Origin: Aequoribacter sp049615385
Lineage (GTDB): Bacteria; Pseudomonadota; Gammaproteobacteria; Pseudomonadales; Halieaceae
Length of the DNA stretch: 34,219 nucleotides
Assembly: GCF_049615385.1 (NCBI RefSeq)
Contig: NZ_JBMZFL010000020.1
Direction: 5' to 3' (one strand)
Shown here: positions 14,901-22,289 of the stretch, one piece after another
Layout: every line of letters begins with the position of its first letter
Position numbering within the stretch: the first letter of the stretch is position 1
Translations under genes and position numbers: made by a program
The notes under the pieces: generated by a model
Told to the model about the DNA's origin: nothing
What the model saw: only the letters and a program-made list of their open reading frames with translations
Databases searched by the model: none

Positions 14901-15185
14901 GTTTACAGAAAAACCTACTGGGGCTATGTGCCTGATGAGGCGTTTACCAACGAAGACCTGATCAAAGAACGGTACCGTCGCATCAGACCAGCGCCGGGTT
15001 ACCCAGCATGTCCTGACCACAAGCAGAAACTGCCACTTTTTGACATACTCAATGCAGAACACACAACGGGAGTCACACTCACTAGCTCACTAGCTATGGC
15101 TCCTGCATCCAGTGTGAGTGGCTTTTATTATGCACATCCGGAGGCGAGGTATTTTGAGGTAGGGCAACAAACGAAGGGCCGTTAA
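14901..15185 (+). pseudogene. metH: 3' fragment of methionine synthase metH
   Basis: The frame encodes about 85 residues of the C-terminal activation domain of cobalamin-dependent methionine synthase: YRKTYWGYVPDEAFTNEDLI, RPAPGYPACPDH (the S-adenosylmethionine-binding loop), LTSSLAMAPASSVSGFYYAH and PEARYFEVGQ. E. coli MetH has closely corresponding blocks (RPAPGYPACPEH, ASVSGWYFSHPDSKYY). The remaining ~1100 residues upstream and the last ~35 downstream are absent, and the frame ends in unrelated QTKGR. It cannot be functional. It is wedged between an IS relic and the phd-doc module. Confidence 0.85.
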
Positions 15186-15299
15186 CGGAGTGTTAAGGGC
15201 GGCGCGGCGGTTTAATCTCGTTATAGAATTTTACAGACGGTTAATGTAAGGGTTCGCTGCCGAGAAACCCATTATCGTGCTTCAAGAGATGCTGCGTAT
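15186..15299. other. Spacer with flanking repeat
   Basis: No gene. It holds the left copy of a 36-nt direct repeat (15234-15269) whose partner is on the other side of phd-doc. Confidence 0.5.
15234..15269. repeat. 36-nt direct repeat flanking phd-doc, left copy
   Basis: CAGACGGTTAATGTAAGGG and the following 17 nt match 16162-16197 at 29 of 36 positions in the same orientation. The two copies enclose the phd-doc module and its promoter (about 0.9 kb). Confidence 0.65.
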
Positions 15300-15680
15300 T
15301 TACACAACCACTCGCCGAAGCCATTGAGCAAGATCAGCATCATCAAGCTTGGACTGCGACAGCAGCACTATTTTTTGCCCCACCTCCTCGACATCCCAGA
15401 TCGCACTAATTCCATTTAAATCGAGAATGAGGTCCATCACCTGAAACGCTGTTCGTTTATTTCCGTCGTCATTAAAGCAATGAGCCTCAGAAACAGCCGC
15501 TGCGTAAGACGCTGCCAGTGAATAAACATCTTCTATTAGGCCATAATTGAGTCGGTTTTCCACTCTTGACAGTGCGCCCTCAAGTGACTTATCACCCGCC
15601 ATTCCTTGTAGCTCGTTGGGCTCTAACACCTCATCATGAATCGCAATAATGTGATCAACCGATGGAAGTAAAAAGCTCAT
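15300..15680 (-). CDS. doc: Doc-type (Fic-fold) toxin
   Basis: Death-on-curing family toxin of 126 residues. Doc of phage P1 phosphorylates elongation factor Tu. The Fic/Doc motif is at residues 67-78, HCFNDDGNKRTAF. Usual Doc motifs read HxFxDANKRTA or HxFxDGNKRTA, so there is one extra Asp; the DNA shows two adjacent GAC codons. H67, N74, K75 and R76 are kept. The ATG overlaps the phd stop (ATGA). The C-terminal helix (DDADLAQWLRRVV) looks complete. Confidence 0.88.
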   Translation of the reverse strand: MSFLLPSVDHIIAIHDEVLEPNELQGMAGDKSLEGALSRVENRLNYGLIEDVYSLAASYAAAVSEAHCFNDDGNKRTAFQVMDLILDLNGISAIWDVEEVGQKIVLLSQSKLDDADLAQWLRRVVV

Positions 15681-15925
15681 TTGTCTTTTAGGTAATCCAG
15701 TACCGGCTGGGTGATCGCCTTACGGGACTTAAGGCTGTGTCTTATTTCTTCAATCGATGCCGAGCGATGTTGCTCGTTGGAGATTGCCTCAGCGGGCACA
15801 AAGTAACCAACAAGGGTTGAGTTTTTTAAGACTGCCACAGGCTCACCGCCTGAGTTTTCTAGCACCTTGTGAGGCTCTCGCATCTCGGTCATGGATGCAA
15901 TATGTCGGGTCAATAGCGTCGCCAT
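15677..15925 (-). CDS. phd: Phd-type antitoxin
   Basis: Antitoxin of 82 residues of the Phd/YefM family. It has EPHKVLENSGGEPVAVLKNS and LVGYFVPAEA, the usual family strand-and-helix core, and a charged C-terminus (SLKSRKAITQPVLDYLKDK) for binding Doc. I chose the ATG at 15925 because AGAGG lies 6 nt before it; an upstream in-frame start would run through the promoter. It is the first gene of the operon, upstream of doc. A 14-bp palindrome 35 nt before the start is the probable operator. Confidence 0.85.
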   Translation of the reverse strand: MATLLTRHIASMTEMREPHKVLENSGGEPVAVLKNSTLVGYFVPAEAISNEQHRSASIEEIRHSLKSRKAITQPVLDYLKDK

Positions 15926-15959
15926 AACAAACCTCTGCTTTAATGTAAGCATTTAAATG

Positions 15960-15973
15960 TACATTATAATGTA
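15960..15973. promoter_or_regulatory. Palindrome and -10 element upstream of phd
   Basis: TACATTATAATGTA is a perfect 14-bp palindrome. On the minus strand it contains TATAAT (15968-15963), a consensus -10 hexamer, so a repressor bound here would block the promoter. Position and symmetry suit Phd autoregulation. Confidence 0.55.
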
Positions 15974-16000
15974 TATTTTATCCACTATAACCTTTCAGCC

Positions 16001-16243
16001 TATAGCTGCAGCGGTTTAAATACGATAATCACGATTATTGGTGGTTGAACTACCGACTACTGATCAACACCCCACCGCTCTGGAAGCTCGTATATTGTTC
16101 CACCTATAACCTCAGACGAATCGTCATGGGTATACTGTGCTTTTGCAATCCAGCGGTTAAACAGAAGGTTAATTTAAGGGTTCCCAGCCGATAACACCTT
16201 TTATCAATACCCAGCCACAATCCAGTCCTTTGGGTTCGTTTTG
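16001..16243. other. Region without a gene
   Basis: No coding frame that I recognise. It holds the right copy of the 36-nt direct repeat at 16162-16197 and little else. Confidence 0.5.
16162..16197. repeat. 36-nt direct repeat flanking phd-doc, right copy
   Basis: CAGAAGGTTAATTTAAGGG and the following 17 nt pair with 15234-15269 at 29 of 36 positions in direct orientation. With the left copy it brackets phd-doc. Confidence 0.65.
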
Positions 16244-16780
16244 TTATTTTTTGGTTTGGGTTGCTTTGCGGATTTGATTGACGGCGCGTTGCTCGTAGCG
16301 CATGAGCTTTCGGTGCTTTTCTATCTTCACGCCTAATTGAAATACCGGATTATGGTCTTGCTGACCTTGCTTGAACATGAGGTTACCCACCCACCGGATA
16401 TCAGCCTCCTCCATTTGCGAATCAGGGATTTGCGTGTCGCGGACACTCCGTATCCACTCGCGCTGAGTAAGCGGTTCGACTTTTTCTGATTCCGGCTTGT
16501 CGTCATAAGCGCTGTGCTTTGCTTCGATCACTGCCCTTCCAAGCCGCAGAGCGGCCACCACAGCACCTGCGTCCTGTTCCGAGTACCCGAGCCGTATAGC
16601 GTCAGCTACCAATAAAGAAAATCCCTCTCCAAGCTCAGACTCGTGGGGGACTAGTAACGCATTCAAGCCATGCTTCTTTGAGTTAACAGCCGAGCGACGT
16701 TTACCTGTTTTAGATCGGGGGCCCGTTGACTTCAGCGCGTTCGACCTATTGGCGATCAACTTCGAGACGCTGATCTTCAT
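16244..16780 (-). CDS. Unknown protein with NALKSTGP...HGL motif
   Basis: Protein of 178 residues. The N-terminus contains NRSNALKSTGPRSKTGKRRS followed by AVNSKKHGLNA, a motif shared by a widespread family of uncharacterised proteins (NRRNAxKSTGPxTxxGKxxSxxNxxKHGL), often near mobile elements. The basic segment suggests nucleic-acid binding. The rest has no motif I recognise. Its start overlaps the preceding gene by 35 nt, so the two are translated together. It is the last gene of a three-gene operon divergent from a tyrosine recombinase. Confidence 0.7.
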   Translation of the reverse strand: MKISVSKLIANRSNALKSTGPRSKTGKRRSAVNSKKHGLNALLVPHESELGEGFSLLVADAIRLGYSEQDAGAVVAALRLGRAVIEAKHSAYDDKPESEKVEPLTQREWIRSVRDTQIPDSQMEEADIRWVGNLMFKQGQQDHNPVFQLGVKIEKHRKLMRYEQRAVNQIRKATQTKK

Positions 16781-17324
16781 GAGCTTTTTGAATCTGGAAT
16801 TCTAGCTGTTCGACTTCAAGCTTTAGCTTCTTATGGAGCTCCGGCGCGAACCGCACAGACTCGACCGCCTGCATCAGCAGCTTGATGTTCTTGAACTGGC
16901 GATCGATGAGTCGATCTAGCGTGTCTATGTCACTGAGCACTCGACTCATCGCCTCGGACCGTAACGACATCAAATTATGTTGACCTTGGACCATCAGATC
17001 CTCAATCAGGTCGGCGGCATCTTTTCCAAGCTCTTGGCCTGCAAGCATCGCACTCAATGCCTCCGCCGTGTTCAGCCAACGTACCTCGTCTCGCGATACG
17101 TAGACTGAAGTGCCGGTGAGAATAGTTGTCATCTGAGCGATAACGATTTGCTCTTTGTCGCGCCGGTAGACCTTGATCCACCAAAATGCATCCGCCAGCT
17201 GCGACACCAACTCCTCAATCAAGCCCGTCGGATGATCATAATCAGACATCACTTTACTTTGGTGCTGCTGGTACTCGGGCGAGCCCTCGTAACCATTTGG
17301 CGACGGCAACTTGGAATCAGTCAT
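16746..17324 (-). CDS. Unknown helical protein in recombinase-linked operon
   Basis: Protein of 192 residues I cannot assign. It is largely helical, with a segment LIEELVSQLADAFWWIKVYR near residue 35 and a probable coiled coil at the C-terminus (LHKKLKLEVEQLEFQIQKAH). The LVxxxAxxxWxxxxxR phrase recalls the C-terminal half of the NALKSTGP/HGL family, whose N-terminal motif is in the next gene, so the pair could be a split version of one protein. The start overlaps the end of the XRE regulator by 8 nt. No signal peptide or membrane segment. Confidence 0.65.
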   Translation of the reverse strand: MTDSKLPSPNGYEGSPEYQQHQSKVMSDYDHPTGLIEELVSQLADAFWWIKVYRRDKEQIVIAQMTTILTGTSVYVSRDEVRWLNTAEALSAMLAGQELGKDAADLIEDLMVQGQHNLMSLRSEAMSRVLSDIDTLDRLIDRQFKNIKLLMQAVESVRFAPELHKKLKLEVEQLEFQIQKAHEDQRLEVDRQ

Positions 17325-17574
17325 CCGATTGCACCCGCTTTTCTATATTTAGAGTGACGCCAGGATTGATGAGCGGATCGCCTGTAAATTCAATTCCCTG
17401 CTTTTCTAAGGCGGTCTTGATTTTAAGCAGCACGCTTGTATTGGCCGAGGGAATACCTTTCTGTATCTCGTAGCGCTTAATTGAAGCGCTTCCTACGCCA
17501 CTGTAATCCGCTAAATCGATCGCACTCCATCCAAGCATTGCGCGAGCGGCCTTGATTTGACTTGATGATACCAT
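17317..17574 (-). CDS. XRE-family HTH regulator
   Basis: Protein of 85 residues with an N-terminal helix-turn-helix: SSSQIKAARAMLGWSAIDLA, then DYSGVGSASIKRYEIQKGIP. It resembles small phage-type or conjugative-element regulators. I chose the ATG at 17574; the frame also has a TTG 9 nt upstream. It is the first gene of a three-gene overlapping operon divergent from the tyrosine recombinase, with only 57 nt between the two starts, so it could control both directions. Confidence 0.8.
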   Translation of the reverse strand: MVSSSQIKAARAMLGWSAIDLADYSGVGSASIKRYEIQKGIPSANTSVLLKIKTALEKQGIEFTGDPLINPGVTLNIEKRVQSDD

Positions 17575-17631
17575 TAGAATCAAATATGATGCTTTAAGTG
17601 CTTTAATATGTGTTCAAGGAATCAAAATACC
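17575..17631. promoter_or_regulatory. Divergent control region with paired repeats
   Basis: The 57 nt between the regulator and the recombinase hold two GCTTTAA units (17591-17597 and 17600-17606, 9 bp apart) and two GAATCAAA units (17577-17584 and 17619-17626). Both promoters must lie here or in the coding edges. AAGGA at 17616-17620 is the likely recombinase ribosome-binding site. Confidence 0.5.
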
Positions 17632-18492
17632 ATGATTGATGAAATTTTTGAGAAATTTGACGGCGCCTTTGCTGAAAATACGATCCGAGCCTATCGGTCC
17701 GACTTTGAGCAGTATTCGAAATGGTGCGCCAATAAGGGTATCCCTCCCATCCCCGCAACGGCCGATAACTTAGCAATGTATGTCGACGACCTAAGCCACA
17801 CTTGCAAAAGCGCCACGATAAGAAGGAGGGTGAATTCATTGGGGACGATATTTAAGCTCTCAAAAAATCCAGATCCGACGAAGAACCCTGAAGTTGTTTT
17901 GGCCCTAAAACGTATGCACAGAATGATTGGAAGACATCAAAAGCAAGCAGCGCCACTTACTTATGAAACCCTCGAGCAGCTTCTTTCGTTGTGTACAGAT
18001 GATGCGAGTGGATTACGCAACCAAGTTCTTTTGTTACTCGGATATGAAAGTATGCGACGCAGATCCGAGTTATGCAGCTTTCGTTTCGAAGATATGCAAT
18101 ACAGTCCAACCCTTGGTAACGTCCTATGGTTACGAAAATCAAAGACGGACCAGTTCGGCGAAGGACGACCTATAGCGATATCTGATCAACTTTTTTATTT
18201 AATTCAAGAGTGGCGTCGAGCTTGCGGACCTGGAGGGCCGATACTCAGAGGAGTGGACAAACATGGCAATGTATCAGCAAAGCTACACCCCGGCTCAATC
18301 GGAACGATTATTAATGGCCTAAATCTGAAACTTACAGCAGGTACGCAACCATCCTACAGCGGACACTCGTTCCGTGTAGGTAAAGCCCTTGATTTATTTG
18401 CTGCGGGCAAGAGTATCGAGCAAATTATGATTAAAGGTGGCTGGCAGACGATGCCAAGTGCATTGACATATCTGAGAAACTCAACTGGCTAA
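17632..18492 (+). CDS. Tyrosine recombinase/integrase
   Basis: Site-specific recombinase of 286 residues. The N-terminal core-binding domain spans about residues 1-100 (AENTIRAYRSDFEQYSKWCA) and the catalytic domain 105-286. Catalytic residues visible: R143 in MRRRSEL, K171 in RKSKTDQ, H245 and R248 in GHSFRVG, W271 in GGWQ and the nucleophile Y280 in ALTYLR. It is complete and seems active. It lacks the extra IntI-specific insertion, so it is not an integron integrase. I chose the ATG at 17632. It lies between the TA island and the polysaccharide locus and is divergent from a regulator operon. Its att sites are not identified. Confidence 0.9.
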   Translation: MIDEIFEKFDGAFAENTIRAYRSDFEQYSKWCANKGIPPIPATADNLAMYVDDLSHTCKSATIRRRVNSLGTIFKLSKNPDPTKNPEVVLALKRMHRMIGRHQKQAAPLTYETLEQLLSLCTDDASGLRNQVLLLLGYESMRRRSELCSFRFEDMQYSPTLGNVLWLRKSKTDQFGEGRPIAISDQLFYLIQEWRRACGPGGPILRGVDKHGNVSAKLHPGSIGTIINGLNLKLTAGTQPSYSGHSFRVGKALDLFAAGKSIEQIMIKGGWQTMPSALTYLRNSTG

Positions 18493-18495
18493 CAT

Positions 18496-19473
18496 CTATT
18501 CCGTTTCATACGTCGGCTTATCTCTGTTGTCTTCAAGGAACTCATATCGCAAAGTTTTCTCGAGCCCTTCCGCGAGTGTATACGGTGCCTCAAAGCGGGT
18601 TGCTGGCACTGCAGAACTGAACTGCGTTGTCGACATAAATTTCTTTACTCGAATACTACTGATGGGCAAGGGTCTTCTGGCAAGCCAAGCTAACATATCA
18701 AATCCTACTCCCACAAAGACCCCCAAGAATGCGGGCAACCTAAGTCCGACGCCTGACTTGCCAAAAAGCGTTTTTCGAGCGACCTGAACTAATTGGTTCA
18801 TCGATAGATCAGGTTTATCAACGTAGTTATATATGTGGACTCCGGGCTTTTCGCCTGTGCATTGCACTAGGAACTTTGCCACATTCTCCACGTAAGCCAT
18901 TGATTTGACATTTCGTCCATCACCAAACATGACGAACCGACCGCTCGCAACCTGCTGAAGTAAGTTGTAAACATTCCCGCGATTCCCAGGCCCGAAAATA
19001 ACGGTAGGCCTAACAATAACTAGACAACGATTTTTAGTGTCTTCTGCCTGCCACTCTTGGTACACCTGCTCAGCATGAAATTTAGTCTTACCGTATTCAT
19101 TAAAGAAATTGGGTTCCCCATCCTCTCCAGTATCTGCCGGCGCAAATCCATAAACAGCTACGGAACTTGTAAAAATAATGGTCCTAACCCCTGAGGCTCT
19201 GGCCGCGTTACAGATATTTATCGCCCCCTGAACATTAACTTCGTGATAGAGGGTAATGGGCCTGACATCATCTCTGTGGACAGCTGCCAAGTTTACAAGC
19301 ACCTCAAGGCCCTCAAAGGTCTCGGGTCTTATGGTCCTTGCGACATCAATTTTCGTAACGCTGCCATCTGACGAACCTGTTATATCAAACCTTTTCAACT
19401 CATCGTTTTCACCAAAGCCCGATATAAGATTGGTACCGAGAAAACCTTCTGAGCCAACGACACCAACTTTCAA
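18496..19473 (-). CDS. NAD-dependent epimerase/dehydratase (extended SDR)
   Basis: Extended short-chain dehydrogenase of 325 residues acting on nucleotide sugars. The Rossmann motif is VGSEGFLGTNL at residues 6-16; the catalytic TSSVAVYG serine strand and YGKTK (Tyr-x-x-x-Lys) are present, as is the RPTVIFGPGNRGNV substrate loop. It resembles UDP-sugar 4-epimerases or reductases; the exact substrate is not clear. Last gene of the polysaccharide locus, convergent with the recombinase with only 3 nt between stops. Confidence 0.85.
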   Translation of the reverse strand: MKVGVVGSEGFLGTNLISGFGENDELKRFDITGSSDGSVTKIDVARTIRPETFEGLEVLVNLAAVHRDDVRPITLYHEVNVQGAINICNAARASGVRTIIFTSSVAVYGFAPADTGEDGEPNFFNEYGKTKFHAEQVYQEWQAEDTKNRCLVIVRPTVIFGPGNRGNVYNLLQQVASGRFVMFGDGRNVKSMAYVENVAKFLVQCTGEKPGVHIYNYVDKPDLSMNQLVQVARKTLFGKSGVGLRLPAFLGVFVGVGFDMLAWLARRPLPISSIRVKKFMSTTQFSSAVPATRFEAPYTLAEGLEKTLRYEFLEDNRDKPTYETE

Positions 19474-20291
19474 ATTAATGCTCCCATAAGCGTGAGGATG
19501 AATTTATAAAGCCGCGGATTTTTTTTCTTAATAAATATGATAATTAAATAAACGGGCACCAGACATAAGGCCTGTACCAGCCCAACGTTGCCGTACTTGC
19601 GGATGCATATCCAGTAATAACGCAATGCATCGATTTTATTACTTGAAAGCCCATATGAATTTGCGCGGTAATAGGCGAGTGGCTGCGTCACGGCAACGAT
19701 ATTTGCTGACGGTTTAGACCGCAACATTTTTAGCCACAGTGCATAGTCATTTCGCTTTTTTAATGATGGCTGTACCACTTTCCCAAAGTACTGTGTGTCG
19801 TACATTACAGTTAAACACCCAATAAAATTACTCAGCAGCATCAATCGAAAATTAAGGCTAACGGGAGCATTTATAAGGCCTTCAATGTCACCCGCCTCTG
19901 ACATCACATAATAGTCAGTAAGACAAAAATGTGCCCCTTTCTTTAGGGCCTCTACCTGTAACTCGAGCTTATATTCAGCCCATTGATCATCAGAGTCCAA
20001 AAACGCGACATATCGCCCTGAAGCTACTTTCAAGCAAGAATTTCGCGCGCTAGCAGCGCCTGTACCCTCGGTATTTATAACGACGCTAACTCTCTCATCC
20101 GCAATTGCCAACGAGTCAATAATTTCCTTGGTATTATCCGTTGAATCGTCATCACAAATTAAAAGCTCCCAATTGGTGTACGACTGAGAAAAAACTGACT
20201 CAACGGCCGCTTCGATAAACGCGGAGCAATTGAATGCCGGCATGATAATACTTACTTTCTCGTCTATTGATGTGGCGACGGCATCTACCAT
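19470..20291 (-). CDS. Family 2 glycosyltransferase
   Basis: GT-A fold glycosyltransferase of 273 residues. Sequence marks are VSIIMPAFNCSAFIEAAVES at the start, LICDDDSTDNT, GAASARNSCL and the metal-binding FLDSDDQW (DxD). KKRNDYALWLKML is a late GT2 motif seen in O-antigen and amylovoran transferases. A C-terminal hydrophobic segment (about residues 240-270) suggests membrane association. It overlaps the downstream SDR gene by 4 nt. Confidence 0.9.
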   Translation of the reverse strand: MVDAVATSIDEKVSIIMPAFNCSAFIEAAVESVFSQSYTNWELLICDDDSTDNTKEIIDSLAIADERVSVVINTEGTGAASARNSCLKVASGRYVAFLDSDDQWAEYKLELQVEALKKGAHFCLTDYYVMSEAGDIEGLINAPVSLNFRLMLLSNFIGCLTVMYDTQYFGKVVQPSLKKRNDYALWLKMLRSKPSANIVAVTQPLAYYRANSYGLSSNKIDALRYYWICIRKYGNVGLVQALCLVPVYLIIIFIKKKNPRLYKFILTLMGALI

Positions 20292-20466
20292 TAAAAACCT
20301 AACCTCTTTGACCTACTAAAACCGAAATCAAAGTAACGCTCCAACCTTGAGTAATTTACAAATACTTGCCGCATTATCGCGTCGAACAAATTAAGTGGGA
20401 TCAACCCCTTGCACTCGAAGTGTCTAAATATGCCAATGTATGGGTCATTTGTTTACCGCAAACGAC
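20292..20466. other. Short intergenic region inside the locus
   Basis: About 175 nt between the acyltransferase and the GT2 gene, the second largest gap in the locus. I see no hairpin or promoter strong enough to call. Confidence 0.4.
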
Positions 20467-21531
20467 TTAACTCGCCTTTATTTGTCTGCGAACACGCTCT
20501 ATGTATCGACTCACGGTCCAATTCACCAATGCGCTGACTAAAACGGTCAGTATTACGATTATTAAAGCTCCGGTGAACGACTTATAGTCAATACCCATGA
20601 GCTTTAGCGCGTAACCGAAAACCCATATAACAAGCATATGTGTTATGTATACCGGGTAGCTTAGTTCCCCAATTCTTCGATCCCATTCGTATCTTTCCTG
20701 AAACAAGAAGAGAAGGGGCAGACAAAATAAAGTTGACAAAAACAATATCGACGTCACTAAAAAATTCTGCGGCAAGATCCAAAAACTGCAAATAAAAACG
20801 GCAAGCATCAACGTTGCAATTTCAGAAGCGTTTTTTAAAGTCACCGTTCGCGTGACAACCGGCGCCCATAACTGGTGCGATAGAGCTCCCAAGAGGAACA
20901 GCGCCAGCTCAGTTGGAAAAAAACGATAGCTCCATGGATCCTGTGTCCCAAAGCCCCAACCAATAAAAAAAATCCTTAGCAGCAGAGAGAAGAAAAGCAG
21001 TGCACATAACCACCGCTGTCGGTGCAAAATAAATGGCGCTATTGCATAAAAGGTCAGCTCAACACCAATTGTCCACGCCTGCGGAACAGCTAGTCCCTGC
21101 CATAACGGGTAATCACTAGCCCGAAAATCTGTCAACAATACAAGCTCATCGTTGCGCACCGCAGAGAACATCAATAAATCCTGACCAACCACGAATACAT
21201 TGGACAAAGTAAGCCATGCGCGGAGCCAAAAGGGAGCGCTTTCGTACGTACTGAGCAGCTGGTGTTCCTGACCCAAAACAGCACTAGCAAAACCGATCGC
21301 CAGTAGGCTCACTGCCAGAACGAGCCAATAAACCGGAAACAACCTCAATGCTCTGTTTAAATAAAATTTCCAAACAGACTTATAGTTACGGGACTCAATC
21401 AGTACGAACGAGATGAGATAACCAGAGATCATGTAAAAAATTTGAACCGCGTATTGCCCTCCCACCAGCAGGAAGCCATAGGAGTGGGTAAAAACTACGG
21501 AAATTGCTAACAGCGTTCTAACTAACCCCAT
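20467..21531 (-). CDS. Acyltransferase 3 family membrane protein
   Basis: Multi-spanning protein of 354 residues of the acyltransferase-3 (OafA/YrhL) family, which O-acetylates or succinylates polysaccharides. The N-terminus has the conserved VVFTHSYGF histidine segment in the first membrane helix, then FYMISGYLIS, and FYLNRALRLFPVYW with the family's RxxR-like motif. About ten hydrophobic segments follow. It starts with ATG. Its likely role is acyl decoration of the polymer. Confidence 0.9.
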   Translation of the reverse strand: MGLVRTLLAISVVFTHSYGFLLVGGQYAVQIFYMISGYLISFVLIESRNYKSVWKFYLNRALRLFPVYWLVLAVSLLAIGFASAVLGQEHQLLSTYESAPFWLRAWLTLSNVFVVGQDLLMFSAVRNDELVLLTDFRASDYPLWQGLAVPQAWTIGVELTFYAIAPFILHRQRWLCALLFFSLLLRIFFIGWGFGTQDPWSYRFFPTELALFLLGALSHQLWAPVVTRTVTLKNASEIATLMLAVFICSFWILPQNFLVTSILFLSTLFCLPLLFLFQERYEWDRRIGELSYPVYITHMLVIWVFGYALKLMGIDYKSFTGALIIVILTVLVSALVNWTVSRYIERVRRQIKAS

Positions 21532-21620
21532 AAACTAAATCCATCCATAGACTAAAAACCCACAAGACCTCACTTGAGTTTGAACACTGTAGTTACCGAG
21601 ACTTTGGTCATTTTGAAAAA

Positions 21621-22289
21621 TCACTTGCTCACCGCGAGATTGTCATAGATTATCTGATCCCGCGAATATCTTTTAGTCAAACGATTTTCATAAAAATAGC
21701 GAGCCTCGTGGGCTACAGCCGATTCGCTCGTCGTATTAGAGCGATGACCATCATATTTAGCCCCGAGTTCTAGCAAGAAAGCGTCCAGTTGGTCATCCCT
21801 TACCAAAATACATGTCTCGGTAACGCTCTCGATCTCCCAAAATATTGGAATAAAATGCTTCTCACACTTGGCCGTAGATATGCTACTGATCGCCTCTAGA
21901 AACTCCAAAAAACTTTGTCCTGGCTTCAGTTTTGGCCAGTATTGGGCAAAGTAAAAAATGAAACTTCGATCTGATTCTCGTACTTTCTGCTTCCAACAAG
22001 AGTGCAGGCGCTTAAGTGGTTCGCGAACTACAATTACATCGCGCTCCGAAACTGTCTCTGCATATCTTTTACGGGTGTGGTACCGAATAAACTTCCACCC
22101 CATATTTTTTTTTGATGTATCTATGCCGTTCTCGGCCAAACATACGTCTCTGAGCGTTCTTGAGCACACTTTCGGCGTCATCAGAAAACGGTACCCACGG
22201 ATGTCTATCGTTTGCACCAGGTTAATTCCTGGCAACTTCTCCAGCACACGTAGACTCTGGAATATCAGGTATTTTATTAAAGTTATCAT
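21621..22289 (-). CDS. Sulfotransferase family protein
   Basis: Protein of 222 residues resembling carbohydrate sulfotransferases of the Sulfotransfer_2 type. The 5'-phosphosulfate loop is TPKVCSRTLRD at about residues 38-48, and the 3'-phosphate loop is VVREPLKRLHSCW at about 87-99 (usually VRDPxxRxxSxW). It would transfer sulfate from PAPS to a sugar hydroxyl. Its start overlaps the preceding dehydrogenase stop (TAATG). It indicates a sulfated product, common in marine bacteria. Confidence 0.85.
   Translation of the reverse strand: MITLIKYLIFQSLRVLEKLPGINLVQTIDIRGYRFLMTPKVCSRTLRDVCLAENGIDTSKKNMGWKFIRYHTRKRYAETVSERDVIVVREPLKRLHSCWKQKVRESDRSFIFYFAQYWPKLKPGQSFLEFLEAISSISTAKCEKHFIPIFWEIESVTETCILVRDDQLDAFLLELGAKYDGHRSNTTSESAVAHEARYFYENRLTKRYSRDQIIYDNLAVSK

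Noticed and set aside
4869..16200. Integron gene-cassette array
   Set aside because: TA genes of many families suggested it, but orientation is mixed, I could not find attC sites with the required core pairs, and the recombinase lacks the IntI-specific features.
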